From Domibacillus antri (lineage in GTDB: Bacteria > Bacillota > Bacilli > Bacillales > Domibacillaceae), in contig NZ_MSDU01000017.1 of the NCBI RefSeq assembly GCF_001936625.1, forward strand, positions 1-64,000: DNA of 64,000 nucleotides, given 5' to 3'. Positions 1-10,204 of the stretch are shown in pieces. Every line of letters starts with the position of its first letter. Position 1 is the first letter of the stretch. A program made the translations under genes and the position numbers. The notes under the pieces were generated by a model that saw only the letters and a list, made by a program, of their open reading frames with translations, had not been told where the DNA came from and did no database searches.

Positions 1-87
1 TGTGAAAAGAGGCGATTGAAGTGCCACATGTGTTCAGCTGACTTGGCTAGGCCAAAAAGCGTGGCCTATTCGGCTTGGTCTGAGTAG

Positions 88-965
88 TTACCACGCGTGG
101 CGGGATTGTTCATTTTTCAAGACAAAGCCAATTTCGTTCAATGCCTGTTCTAAGTTTGCCTGAATCAAAATATTTTTCAAATCGGCGTTTATTTGAATGG
201 CTTTCATGGAAAGATCAGGACGGAAACCGGTTAAGATCGGGGTCACGCCGATTAATTTCAAAATAGACGTGATTTTTAATAACGACGCAACGACGGTTTC
301 GTTAATGGATACGATACCGGACAAGTCAATGACCAGATAGTCCAGTGCCAATTCCTGACTTTTGAAAAGCGCGGTTTGAATAATACTTTCAGCACGGCGC
401 TCGTCAATATCCCCAATTACTGGAAGGATGGCGATTCCCTTTGTAATGGGGACGACCGGTGCTGCGTTATTATGCAGCTGCTGATGCGTATAATCCAGTT
501 CAAGCACATACGTCAGCAATGCCGCCATCGTTTCAAACATTTTTATTTGTTCATCACTAAATTCCTGCTTTTTCGTATCCAGGCCGCATATTGTCCCGTA
601 ATTTCGCCGTTTTCATAATAAATTGGAATTGCGATGAACGTTCCTCCGCCTAATTTTTTAGTTACGGCTAATTCCCGGGTGAGATCACTGTTGTTCACAT
701 CTGGAATGATGAGAATTTGCTGGCCGTGATCCACACTTAAATTGCAGTAGCTTTCCGTAAAGGAAAGTTCATCCCCTTCTGTTACCAGTTCTTCTTTTTT
801 ATTTAGTACTTTGATAATCCGGTTTGTCTTTCCGTCGTTACGCGCAATAAAAAGGGTATTCAGGTCAATAAACTGCGCCATCATTTGCAGAACACGCACC
901 GCTGCTTCATCAAAATCATGAAAGTGTCCGCTTACAAGGGAATTAAAATCTGTTTCTGTTTTCAT
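88..965 (-). pseudogene. GAF-STAS stressosome-type regulator, split by a 1-base frameshift
   Basis: The 5' part (965 to 543) encodes a GAF-like sensor domain and the 3' part (540 to 88) a STAS domain of the RsbR/stressosome type (VIDLSGIVSINETV). Reading across position 600 in the other frame gives YGTICGLDTKKQEF followed by EQIKMFET, a smooth GAF end running into the STAS start, so the two pieces were one protein of about 292 residues. One A appears to be missing at 600-601. Such proteins act in the cytosol, where STAS binds partner STAS/anti-sigma proteins and GAF senses a ligand; that role is inferred from the family. Start ATG at 965 has GAGG upstream. The break may be a real mutation or a sequencing error. 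Confidence 0.75.
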
Positions 966-1077
966 TTCATTAGCCTCACTTTTCTGTCGATGAATCCTTT
1001 GTTTTCTCCATCTATCATACCATGTTCAAGTTGCCGCAGGGAAAATTCTGACCTGCATTAAATAATAAAAAAGGGGG

Positions 1078-1260
1078 ATGAACATTTTTGAAATAATATT
1101 AACGATGTTAGAACGTCTTGATTTTATCTTCATGATTGCATTTGTTTTAACCCGCTTATTTTTCTTTCGTGAAATTATTTACCGGCAAAAAGGGCTGAAT
1201 CAATTGAGTCAGCCCTTTTTGTGTTATTTGTCCATATATTTAAATAGATTGACGGCGTAA
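1078..1260 (+). CDS. Short membrane ORF resembling a LytS-type 5TM domain N-terminus
   Basis: The first 38 residues (MLERLDFIFMIAFVLTR, then FFREIIYRQK) resemble the first transmembrane segment of 5TM-5TMR_LYT sensor domains. After that the frame runs straight through a strong bidirectional terminator (1187-1220) and ends in the neighbouring antisense gene. The start ATG abuts GGGGG with no spacing, which is poor. It may be a remnant of a LytS/YhcK-type sensor or a chance ORF with a hydrophobic stretch. Function unknown. Confidence 0.25.
   Translation: MNIFEIILTMLERLDFIFMIAFVLTRLFFFREIIYRQKGLNQLSQPFLCYLSIYLNRLTA
1187..1220. terminator. Bidirectional rho-independent terminator
   Basis: Perfect 12-bp stem AAAAAGGGCTGA / TCAGCCCTTTTT with a 10-base loop and U runs on both strands. 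It serves the minus-strand haem-protein gene ending at 1224 and any plus transcript from 1078. Confidence 0.85.
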
Positions 1261-1592
1261 AGTAGAACGCCGATGACAACGAGAAGAGAACCGATAATCG
1301 CCACAGGAACAAGCGTTTCATCTCCAGTCCAAATTTGAATTCCAATCGCTGTCATCATAACCGGAAGACCGATGTTATGAATCCCAAATTGCCGTTTTGC
1401 CAACGGTGTGTTGGCTGCCGCTGGATAAACATGATAAATAAGTCCAAAAAGAGCCCTGGATACTCAGCCAAGCAAATTAAGATGAGCATGAACAGATGTC
1501 AGTCTGAAGTCATGGAGAATTCCCATCGTAAGTCCCAATAACACACCAATAATAAAATACACGACTGAAAACCTGATATACAGTTTTCCCAC
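1224..1592 (-). pseudogene. Small cbb3-oxidase subunit I-like membrane protein with in-frame TGA
   Basis: A 122-codon frame starts at GTG 1592 behind AAGGGAGGG and ends at TAA 1224. It encodes a four-helix membrane protein with the CcoN/NorB-like signature HDFRLTSVHAHLNLLG, followed by VSRALFGLIYHVYP and FGIHNIGLPVMM. These histidines match haem ligand positions of haem-copper oxidase subunit I. Codon 43 (1466-1464) is TGA exactly where the family has the tryptophan of LLGW, so TGG to TGA is the simplest change. The rest of the frame is intact to its stop and terminator, so the nonsense codon is either recent or a base-call error. Its role in respiration or NO/haem handling is not established. 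Confidence 0.75.
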
Positions 1593-1650
1593 ATCAAACC
1601 CTCCCTTAAATGAATTGTTTGATACACTTTTGTTATAATCTGAAAATGGG

Positions 1651-1827
1651 ATGAAAGAACCGGCTGAATTTTTTTCTGAATTTCGATTAATAAATGAAGC
1701 GTTTATGTTTAAAAAGCATGACACGGTCATTGACATTCCAGTTTTTGTAGTCAAAAAGTTCCTGATCGATTATAATAGGAAGAACATTTATTTTGTGTTT
1801 TCATTGAAAGGAGTTTCAAATGATTAA
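1651..1827 (+). CDS. Small hypothetical protein, 58 aa, overlapping the next gene
   Basis: An open frame of 59 codons runs from ATG 1651 to TAA 1827 and overlaps the start of the following cyclic-di-GMP gene by eight bases. The protein is charged and non-membrane (FFSEFRLINEAFMFKKHD and VVKKFLIDYNRKN). A TATAAT at 1634-1639 lies so close upstream that the message would be almost leaderless, and no Shine-Dalgarno precedes the ATG. Composition looks protein-like, but I recognise no family. It could be the tail of a decayed gene. Confidence 0.35.
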   Translation: MKEPAEFFSEFRLINEAFMFKKHDTVIDIPVFVVKKFLIDYNRKNIYFVFSLKGVSND

Positions 1828-3937
1828 TAAGTATAATTACAGCTCTTTTCCAGTGATCACTGAACGGAATAGAGCTGAATTACATATGCATTATGAACAA
1901 ATGTTGAAAGATTTACACAATATACAATACGCGCTTGATCAATCCTTCATTCTTGCGGCAACGGATGAAAACGGTATCATCACTTATGTGAATGATCGCT
2001 TTTGTGAGATCTCTCAATACACTCATGAAGAAATAATAGGCCGTACACATTCCCTTTTAAATTCAAATTGTCATCCTGAATCTTTTTTCCAGAAAATATG
2101 GAGAGCGTTAAAGAAAGGGGATACGTGGACAGGCGATATAAAAAGCCGTTCAAAAGACGGTTCGGAATATTGGGTAAGCGCTACGATTGTCCCTTTTTTA
2201 AACGATCAGGGGCTGCCGTATCAGTTTGTATCAATCCTCAATGATATAACGGACCGTAAAAGAGCGGAAGAACAGCTGGAAACTGCATTGAAAAATGATT
2301 TTCGTCAAACGGTGAAAAATTTACAAAATGCGGTTTTTAAGTATATAAAAAATGAACAAGGGGAGTTTCAATTCACGCTGCTGGAAGGAAAAATTTTAGA
2401 GCCATTTGGTTTTACCACTAGTTTTGTCAAAGATAAGTCAATCGATGAGCTGTTTTCATTGAAAGCAGCCAGGAAACTAAAGTTGTATTTCGCAAAGGCT
2501 TACAAAGGAAAAGCGATTGACTTTGAAGTGGATATTTTCAAACATACACTTCTTATTTATTTATCCCCTATTTTTGAAAATGGGGAAGTCATTGAAGTGG
2601 TTGGAACCGCAACGGATATTACCGAGAGAAAAAAAGCGGAAAAGGCCATTTACCGTATCGCGCATTACGACTATTTAACCGGGCTTCCGAACCGCCGTCT
2701 TTTTCATAAAAATATGAAAATGATCGAACCTTCCGCTAATTATGATCCGTTCGCGGTTATTTTTATTGATCTTGACCGATTTAAGAATATTAACGATACA
2801 ATGGGGCACAAAGCCGGCGATCAAATGTTAAAGTCGGTCGCGCGGCGAATTGAAGACAGTATTCGAAACGGGGATATTGTAGCGCGAATAGGCGGCGATG
2901 AATTTGCGATTTTACTGCCGGGTGTTTCAAGGAAAGAAGCTGAAACGATTGCGGAGCGTATTATTCGGCATGTAGAAAAAAGCATTACCATCGATGAGGT
3001 AGAAATTATTGTTACAGCAAGCATGGGAATCAGCATGTATCCTGAGGACGGGCTGGACAGCGAGACGCTTATTAAAAATGCGGATGCTGCGATGTATTTA
3101 GCAAAAGAGGTTGGTAAAAACAATTACCAGTTTTTCACTAAAGAACTCGATGAAAAAAATACCAAAAAAATGAGACTCGAGCGGGAACTGCATAAAGCGC
3201 TCGAACGGAACCAATTTCAGTTACATTATCAGCCGCAGCTCGATATCCATTCCGGCCGGATTTTAGGGGTTGAAGCGCTCATTCGCTGGAAGCATCCAGA
3301 GCTTGGAACCATTTCACCATCAGACTTTATTCCGCTGGCGGAAGAAACCGGTTTAATTGTACCTATTGGGAATTGGGTTCTCAAAACGGCATGCCGGCAG
3401 AATAAAGAATGGCAAAATGCCGGATTTCCACCGGTCCGGGTCAGTGTGAATGTCTCCATGCGCCAATTTACACAGCTGAACTTTGTCGATCATGTGAAAG
3501 AAGCACTCGAGCAAAGCGGCCTTTCTTCTGAGTGGCTGGATATTGAAATAACGGAAAGCATGACGCTTGAAGGTGACATTTTTCATTCAGCTTTACTGAA
3601 GCTGAAAGAGTTAAATATCCATGTCAGTATGGATGATTTCGGAACAGGTTACAGCTCGCTTAGTTCACTTCGTCATTTTCCGATTAATAAGCTGAAAATT
3701 GATCAGACGTTTGTGAAAAAATTGGACGAGACCAATAAAGCGATTGTGACGATGATCGTGACACTTGCTAAAAATTTAAACATGAATGTCATTGCGGAAG
3801 GTGTAGAAACGACAGAACAAGCGGCCTTTTTGAAAGGCATGAACTGCAATGAAGCGCAGGGCTACTTGTTCGCTAAACCGATGCCTGCGCAAAAGATGGC
3901 TGATTTTTTCAGCCGTACTTTTACCGTAACGTATTGA
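1820..3937 (+). CDS. PAS-PAS-GGDEF-EAL cyclic-di-GMP enzyme
   Basis: A 705-residue cytosolic protein. A PAS/PAC domain lies at about residues 35-150 (ENGIITYVNDRFCEISQYT, NDITDRKRAEE) and a second, weaker PAS at about 155-275. The GGDEF domain has an intact GGDEF at 358-362 and an inhibitory-site RNGD at 349-352, five residues upstream, as in active diguanylate cyclases. The EAL domain has EAL at 485-487, then DDFGTGYSSL and QGYLFAKPM, features of active phosphodiesterases. Both making and breaking cyclic-di-GMP are therefore possible; which dominates cannot be read here. No membrane helix is seen, so the signal is probably sensed inside the cell. Start ATG 1820 is preceded by GAAAGGAG. A diguanylate cyclase follows at 4264. 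Confidence 0.93.
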   Translation: MINKYNYSSFPVITERNRAELHMHYEQMLKDLHNIQYALDQSFILAATDENGIITYVNDRFCEISQYTHEEIIGRTHSLLNSNCHPESFFQKIWRALKKGDTWTGDIKSRSKDGSEYWVSATIVPFLNDQGLPYQFVSILNDITDRKRAEEQLETALKNDFRQTVKNLQNAVFKYIKNEQGEFQFTLLEGKILEPFGFTTSFVKDKSIDELFSLKAARKLKLYFAKAYKGKAIDFEVDIFKHTLLIYLSPIFENGEVIEVVGTATDITERKKAEKAIYRIAHYDYLTGLPNRRLFHKNMKMIEPSANYDPFAVIFIDLDRFKNINDTMGHKAGDQMLKSVARRIEDSIRNGDIVARIGGDEFAILLPGVSRKEAETIAERIIRHVEKSITIDEVEIIVTASMGISMYPEDGLDSETLIKNADAAMYLAKEVGKNNYQFFTKELDEKNTKKMRLERELHKALERNQFQLHYQPQLDIHSGRILGVEALIRWKHPELGTISPSDFIPLAEETGLIVPIGNWVLKTACRQNKEWQNAGFPPVRVSVNVSMRQFTQLNFVDHVKEALEQSGLSSEWLDIEITESMTLEGDIFHSALLKLKELNIHVSMDDFGTGYSSLSSLRHFPINKLKIDQTFVKKLDETNKAIVTMIVTLAKNLNMNVIAEGVETTEQAAFLKGMNCNEAQGYLFAKPMPAQKMADFFSRTFTVTY

Positions 3938-3970
3938 TCCTTAAATGCCGGCAATAAGGTCAATATATTC

Positions 3971-4003
3971 AATGACCGGATGGATGTCCCGGTCATTTTT
4001 TTC
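3971..4003 (+). terminator. Terminator of the PAS-GGDEF-EAL gene
   Basis: Stem AATGACCGG / CCGGTCATT with a 9-base loop, followed by a run of seven T. Confidence 0.85.
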
Positions 4004-4151
4004 TTTTTCTTATTTCTTCAGCCGCAACAAATGCAAGATCATCATTCCCATACATGGATAACACATTCAATTGTGAAAAAATAAGGATCATCATTTGTTC
4101 ATCCTGCTCATATTGTTTCATTATGCGCTGTTCCATTTCTTGTTTATTCAT
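3993..4151 (-). CDS. Small hypothetical acidic protein, 52 aa
   Basis: The frame runs from ATG 4151 to TGA 3993 and encodes a hydrophilic peptide rich in Gln, Glu and Met (MEQRIMKQYEQDEQMMILIF), ending RKRKK. It fills the gap between two convergently or tandemly arranged cyclic-di-GMP genes. The pattern YEQDEQMMILIF recalls a family of short uncharacterised Bacillus proteins, but I cannot name it. No clear Shine-Dalgarno is visible. Confidence 0.35.
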   Translation of the reverse strand: MNKQEMEQRIMKQYEQDEQMMILIFSQLNVLSMYGNDDLAFVAAEEIRKRKK

Positions 4152-4263
4152 TCCATTGATTTTCCATTCGTATGAAAATTTATTAGTTCAAATGGCATAT
4201 AACACACCAGTTGGGGTACTGTATAACTAAGAAGGTTAATTAATATAGAAATGGTGAAAAATA

Positions 4264-5412
4264 ATGAACATGCCACGGAGACGTTTTTTACAGGTTTATT
4301 TATGTATTATCCTTTTACTGTTGACCTCCACCAGTATTTGGAGCTATCTTTCATTTTTACATATGCAGGAAGAAAGTGACAATATTGTCGTGAACGCGGT
4401 TCCGATTTCTAATGCCGCCAATGATTTGCTTATGCATCTTTTGAATCAGGATACAGGTGTGCACGGTTTTATTTTAACAAGCGATGAAACATTTCTTACT
4501 CCTTATTATCTCGGAAAAGACCTTTTGAATCAAAATTTGAATGATATTAAAAAGTACGAGTCGCATCATCCCGTTATGAAGCAGTTGATTGATGAAAAAG
4601 CAATTCCGCATATTGTCAAAATGCAGCGTTTTTATGAAAGCCAGATTACTCTTGTAAACAATGGAGAGTCGGAGCTGGCAATAAAACGAATGAAACACGG
4701 GAAGAAACTCATGGATGAATTTCGGGCCATTGACGCGGAGATTGAAAAAGATATTGAAAAAATTATTAATGATGCATGGAGAGCGAGTAATAAAGCCGGT
4801 CAAAGAGCGAAAAACGTGATCATTTTTGGCGGAATTGCTGCATTACTGGCTGGGACCACACTCATTTATTCATGGCTATTGCAAAAAAAACTGCTGAAAT
4901 TATCGTCGCTGGACGGACTGACAAAACTTTACAATCGGCGTGTCTTTGATGAAGTTTTCCAACAAGAGTGGAGAAAATCGGAAGAGGCAAAAGAAAGCAT
5001 CGCATTGCTTCTGATCGATGTTGATTTCTTTAAAGCGTACAATGATTCATACGGCCATCCTGAAGGAGATGTTTGTTTAAAAGCCATCGCCACAGTGTTG
5101 AAAGAGGAAATAAAACAGCCCTGTCTTCCTGCCCGCTATGGAGGGGAGGAGTTCGCTGTTATTTTACCGGATACAACCGCGCTTGAGGCGGCACACATCG
5201 CGCAGAATATATGCAGGCGTATTGAAGAATTGGCGATCCCGCATGAATTTTCGGATATTCACAGCTTTGTGACTGTCAGCATTGGTGTAGCAGTGATGAC
5301 GCCGGAGGCTACATTAACACCCTCTATGCTCGTTAAAATAACCGACGATGCTTTGTACCGGGCTAAACGAGGAGGCCGTAATCAAGTATATGCAGGCAGG
5401 AATATTGTGTAA
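4264..5412 (+). CDS. Membrane diguanylate cyclase, CHASE3-like sensor plus GGDEF
   Basis: A 382-residue protein. A transmembrane helix at about 11-30 is followed by a helical extracellular region (about 31-180) with the look of CHASE3 (LLNQDTGVHGFILTSDETFL). A second helix lies at about 184-202 and a C-terminal GGDEF domain follows. The active-site motif is GGEEF at 293-297. The RxxD inhibitory site five residues upstream is absent, so product inhibition by that route is not expected. It should make cyclic-di-GMP in response to an outside signal. It lies just downstream of the PAS-GGDEF-EAL protein, but with its own gap of about 320 bases. The Shine-Dalgarno is weak (GGTG). Confidence 0.9.
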   Translation: MNMPRRRFLQVYLCIILLLLTSTSIWSYLSFLHMQEESDNIVVNAVPISNAANDLLMHLLNQDTGVHGFILTSDETFLTPYYLGKDLLNQNLNDIKKYESHHPVMKQLIDEKAIPHIVKMQRFYESQITLVNNGESELAIKRMKHGKKLMDEFRAIDAEIEKDIEKIINDAWRASNKAGQRAKNVIIFGGIAALLAGTTLIYSWLLQKKLLKLSSLDGLTKLYNRRVFDEVFQQEWRKSEEAKESIALLLIDVDFFKAYNDSYGHPEGDVCLKAIATVLKEEIKQPCLPARYGGEEFAVILPDTTALEAAHIAQNICRRIEELAIPHEFSDIHSFVTVSIGVAVMTPEATLTPSMLVKITDDALYRAKRGGRNQVYAGRNIV

Positions 5413-5490
5413 GTCCACTCCTTTGTATAAAAAATTGCAGTTGCCGTACACTAAAGCCGTACGACATTCTTTTTCAGGAGGGGAAAACAC

Positions 5491-6075
5491 ATGCAATCCA
5501 ATACGTCACCACAGTTTAATCACGGCGGCCATGAGTTATTTGACGTTCACGAAGTGCTCTCGACGACAGTCGGTGCGCTGAACAAGTTCACCATGCTTCG
5601 TCCGAAGGTACAGGATCAAGAACTTCTCGACATCCTCGACCGTCAGTATCAATTTATGCAGCAGGAATACAATACAACTGTAGACTGTTTCCGTTCCGGA
5701 CAGGACCCTGCTGTACCGACCCAAACCTATATGATGAAACAAGACAATCAATTCACTTATGGATTGAAACCGTCTCAGCCCAAGAAACCGATTCAATCTG
5801 AAGCAGAAATTAATGACGAAATCATCTCCGGCTTTATGCTTGGGGCGGTCAAATCCATTGCTTCCATTAAAACGATTGCTGCAATGGAAACAACTAACCC
5901 GGTCGTTCGCCGGGTGCTTGCCGATTCCATTCCGAACTGTATAGAAATGGGCTATGAAATCTCTATTTATCAAAATAAAAAGGGCTACTATCAAGTACCG
6001 CAGCTGATGGTTACCGACATGCAGCAAATACTGCAGTCCTATGCACCAGCTGCTGAACCGGTCGCTGCTCATTAA
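5491..6075 (+). CDS. CotF-like spore coat protein
   Basis: A 194-residue soluble protein of the Coat F family. The N-terminal part (HELFDVHEVLSTTVGALNKF) and the central part (EINDEIISGFMLGAVKSI, then ETTNPVVRRVLADSIPNC) show the helical ferritin-like pattern of CotF relatives. The C-terminus has the usual MGYEISIYQNKKGYYQVP. Such proteins are deposited in the inner spore coat of Bacillus; the exact role is unknown. AGGAGGGG lies upstream of ATG 5491 and a strong terminator follows. It is a single-gene unit. Confidence 0.85.
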   Translation: MQSNTSPQFNHGGHELFDVHEVLSTTVGALNKFTMLRPKVQDQELLDILDRQYQFMQQEYNTTVDCFRSGQDPAVPTQTYMMKQDNQFTYGLKPSQPKKPIQSEAEINDEIISGFMLGAVKSIASIKTIAAMETTNPVVRRVLADSIPNCIEMGYEISIYQNKKGYYQVPQLMVTDMQQILQSYAPAAEPVAAH

Positions 6076-6116
6076 AAACAAAACTGTCTAATCAAAATGG
6101 TGCAATAAACAGAAGA

Positions 6117-6163
6117 AGCGGCGCAATTCACTTGAAAAGAGGAGGAATTGCGCCGCTGTTTTC
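6117..6163 (+). terminator. Terminator of the CotF-like gene
   Basis: Perfect 13-bp stem AGCGGCGCAATTC / GAATTGCGCCGCT with a 15-base loop, then GTTTTCTTT. Confidence 0.85.
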
Positions 6164-6363
6164 TTTAATAATATCAAGGAAACGAATCCACGCCAATGGA
6201 AAACCGTCAACTCACAAAGAGGGCTGAGCTTTTCGGCCAGCCCCACCCTTCTTTTTCTTTCTCCTTTTAAAATCATGCTTATCAGTTCTAAAAAAGAAAA
6301 AACCATTTATAATTCACATATGGTATATTGTGGATATGAAAAACAAAAGGGGATTTATTTAGA

Positions 6364-7229
6364 ATGAATCATCCTGATTTTATAACTGGCAATATTTGTG
6401 GAAATCTGCTCTTTTTTTCCTCTCCAATTTTACTTGCGAATTTGCTTGCAGTGTCCTATCAGCTGATAGACAGCCTATGGATCGGAAATTTAATCGGGGC
6501 GGATGCGCTCGGCGCTGCTGCTGTCTCCAGTACGGTCATTTTTGCGGTTTTATCGTTTATTATCGGCGTCAACAATGCCGCATTAACCATTCGGAATGGC
6601 TCCTGCGTCTTCTTGGAACACCGGAATCCATGATGATGGAAGCGGTCAGCTATTTGCAGATTAATTTTCTGGGAATCCTTTTTTTATTTGGCTGCAATTT
6701 TATTGGAACTATTTTCCGTACGCTTGGCAATAGCAAAACCCCGCTTTATTTTGTTAGTTTAGCGGTAGTCTTAAATACAGTACTGGATCCATTGTTTATA
6801 CATACGTTTCAGTGGGGAATCGACGGAGCGGCATATGCCACTGTTGCTGCCCAGGGTGCGGCATTTCTTTATGGGCTGATCGTAAGCATTCGGCTATTTA
6901 TCACAAACCCGGGCGCAGTTTCATTTTGGCGCCGAATATATCATGATCATTTCTTTTTTCTATCCGTTCTTGGGGATTAATTTCGTGCTAAATGGAATTG
7001 TGCGCGCTTCAGGTGCGATGATACAAATTCTTGTACTGAATATCATTTCTTTCTGGGTGCTGCGCTATCCGCTTACCTATTTGTTTGCAGAATGGACAGG
7101 TGAAAAGGGAATTGCGCTTGGCATGGGCGTCGGCTTTATCATTTTATCATCAGCAGTATGATTGCTTTTTCCTATTATCGTTTTGGCAAATGGAAAGAAC
7201 GGGAATTATTCCGGCAAAGAAGAGCTTAA
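6364..7229 (+). pseudogene. MATE family efflux transporter, multiply deleted and frameshifted
   Basis: The start is normal for a MATE transporter (NLLFFSSPILLANLL, QLIDSLWIGNLIGADALGAA). Near 6593 the sequence jumps from INNAALT to SEWLLRLLGTPES, omitting roughly 55 residues and changing frame. Near 6885 it jumps from the middle of the protein (FLYGLIVS) to the C-terminal half (RLFITNPGAV, then GAEYIMIISFFYPF), losing perhaps 140 residues. Two further frame changes (about 6925 and 7150) precede the genuine end YYRFGKWKERELF with TAA at 7227-7229. An intact family member would be near 450 residues; only about 290 codons remain. It cannot make a working 12-helix transporter. Deletions of this size argue for real decay or serious misassembly. 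Confidence 0.8.
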
Positions 7230-7373
7230 CAATGGTTCCCTGTCCACCATCGCGATAAAACAGCAGGGGGAAGGCCTTTTTTACTGTCGAAAAAGATTCA
7301 ATAATGTGGCTTTTTCCTCTATTTTTGAAGAAAGGGCTTGTACCAATGGTCCTCAAAAAGGGGGAAGAAGCGA

Positions 7374-8402
<1,029 letters not shown>

Positions 8403-8553
8403 GTAAAGTGCTAGTCCCTCATTACAGAAAAGCAGCGGGGGACGGGCAGCTTTTGATCGTTCTCCCATATAGAGGGATCATTTTATATCTTTTAATTGTT
8501 TGAAACAATATAATAGAGACGTTCTTACTATTTTTAATAAAGAGGTGGATAGC

Positions 8554-9303
8554 ATGGCAGCGTACGTACTTATTCATGGGGCATGGCATGGTGCATGGTG
8601 TTGGGAAAAAGTTGTTCCTCTGCTTGAACAGGAAGGTCATACGGTTCATACGGCTGATTTGCCCAGCCACGGTTCTGATCCAACACCCATATCACAAGTT
8701 TCATTAAAAAGATACACGGACAAAGTCTGCGCCGTTATTGATGAAGCCGAAGAGCCTGTTATTCTTGTCGGCCACAGCATGGGAGGGATAGCTATTTCCC
8801 AAAGTGCTGAATATCGTTCTGAAAAAATTAAATCACTTGTTTATGTAACCGCTTTCTTATTAAGAGATAATGAGTCTATGGTGGATGTGATCCAAACAGA
8901 CCATGAGGCTCTGGTAGCCCGTAATATGAATGTGAATGAAGAGGCTGGATTCGCCGCGATGAACGAAGAAAATTTACGGGATGTATTTTACGGCTGCTGT
9001 GCCGATCAAGACATTGCTAAAGCCAAAACTTTATTGACCCCTCAAGCCCTTAACGTATTATCGACAAAGTTAAATTTAACAAAAGATCATTTTGGGAAAA
9101 TTCCTAAATATTACATTGAATGTTTACGCGATCAAGCGATTACCCATTGGTGCCAGAAAAAGATGTATACGGCAGCTCCATGTGAAGAAATTTTTACACT
9201 TGATACGGATCATTCACCGTTTTACTCAACTCCTGAAGAACTCGTTTCCATTTTACTCAAAATCGACCAGCATCACCCTGCTGTCGAAGAAATGATTTTA
9301 TAA
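8554..9303 (+). CDS. Alpha/beta hydrolase of the plant-esterase/hydroxynitrile-lyase-like type
   Basis: A 249-residue soluble hydrolase beginning MAAYVLIHGAWHGAWCW, the oxyanion region typical of EstC, methyl-salicylate esterase and hydroxynitrile lyase relatives. The nucleophile elbow GHSMGG puts the catalytic serine at residue 75, and DTDHSPF near the C-terminus supplies His220. It probably hydrolyses a small carboxylic ester, but the substrate is unknown. Start ATG 8554 follows AAAGAGGTG; an upstream in-frame TTG/ATG region lacks a ribosome site. Single gene with its own terminator. Confidence 0.85.
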   Translation: MAAYVLIHGAWHGAWCWEKVVPLLEQEGHTVHTADLPSHGSDPTPISQVSLKRYTDKVCAVIDEAEEPVILVGHSMGGIAISQSAEYRSEKIKSLVYVTAFLLRDNESMVDVIQTDHEALVARNMNVNEEAGFAAMNEENLRDVFYGCCADQDIAKAKTLLTPQALNVLSTKLNLTKDHFGKIPKYYIECLRDQAITHWCQKKMYTAAPCEEIFTLDTDHSPFYSTPEELVSILLKIDQHHPAVEEMIL

Positions 9304-9312
9304 AAGCTTATT

Positions 9313-9349
9313 AAGAGGGTGTCTCAACGATCTTTTGAAACACCCTCTT
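9313..9349 (+). terminator. Terminator of the hydrolase gene
   Basis: Stem AAGAGGGTGT / ACACCCTCTT, loop of 17 bases, followed by CTTCATTTC. Confidence 0.7.
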
Positions 9350-9436
9350 CTTCATTTCTATAGACGGATTTTCCATGAATTCGGCCTTCACCGGGCACAA
9401 TGCGACTTTCCCATGTGACACCTTTTTTCTGCTTTT

Positions 9437-10033
9437 TCAATTACGTAAGTTGATCTTCTTCTTTAGTGAAAACAGACTGGTCATAACCCCCACACAAATT
9501 ACCGTGATACAGCATAGATACAACGAACCGATTGAAAATACGATGCTTCCTGTGCAAATAATGATAATATCAATAAAAAAAATGATGACTCCAGGGTTTG
9601 CTTTCAAATGTTTCGCGACCATTTGACCAAATAAATCTGTTCCGCCAATACTTGTCTCGTACCGCAGCATAATACCAATCCCCGATCCGACAAAGATTCC
9701 GCCAAGCACCGCGTTTGTAAGAGGAGCTAAATACAATTCATCCCCCAAAGTATGCATTGGATAAAGCACATCAATGATAAGCGAGGAAAACATCATTCCA
9801 TGAAGACTGTTGTAAAAATAGGGACGATTGTAAAACCATGACAAGATAAAAATAGGAATGCTCATCATAATGACGACGAATCCGATTTTCATCCCCGTCA
9901 AGTAATGTAAAATCAATCCAACGCCTATTGTTCCGCCATCCAGCAATTCATAAGGGACGAGGAAAACATTTACGCCGATGCCTACGAAAAGGCTGCCGAT
10001 GATAATGGATATTGTTTTATGTACAAAGGGCAT
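9437..10033 (-). CDS. YitT-family (DUF161) membrane protein, short form
   Basis: A 198-residue integral membrane protein with five or six helices. The signature GSLFVGIGVNVFLVPYELLD, followed by GGTIGVGLILHYL and SIGGTDLFGQMVAKHL, is that of the YitT/DUF161 family. Longer members carry a C-terminal cytoplasmic DUF2179 domain; this one stops after the membrane part, like the roughly 200-residue subgroup. Function of the family is unknown. It is monocistronic and convergent with the hydrolase. Confidence 0.8.
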   Translation of the reverse strand: MPFVHKTISIIIGSLFVGIGVNVFLVPYELLDGGTIGVGLILHYLTGMKIGFVVIMMSIPIFILSWFYNRPYFYNSLHGMMFSSLIIDVLYPMHTLGDELYLAPLTNAVLGGIFVGSGIGIMLRYETSIGGTDLFGQMVAKHLKANPGVIIFFIDIIIICTGSIVFSIGSLYLCCITVICVGVMTSLFSLKKKINLRN

Positions 10034-10204
10034 GTTTTCCCACCTTTATTCTGATGTTCTAGGTGTATGTATATGTCTGTCCACTTCATGAATAGACTTA
10101 AAATTTAAAAACCATCCATGACAATAAATGAGAGAGAGCAAATTGAACTCAACTTTTAGGATAGAAGGACGTAATTGTTTCAAACTTCGATGCAATGAGG
10201 AATC

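Noticed and set aside
1-87. Terminator or gene start at the left edge
   Set aside because: A TAGGCC/GGCCTA inverted repeat is present near 49-69 but lacks a U tail, and no ORF is convincing in so short a stretch.
1464-1466. TGA read as tryptophan or selenocysteine
   Set aside because: Other genes in the window use TGA as a normal stop, and nearby genes have TAG and TAA disruptions as well, so recoding is not supported.
6088-6306. A 72-codon minus-strand ORF after the CotF-like gene
   Set aside because: It reads through the terminator hairpin and lacks any protein-like pattern.
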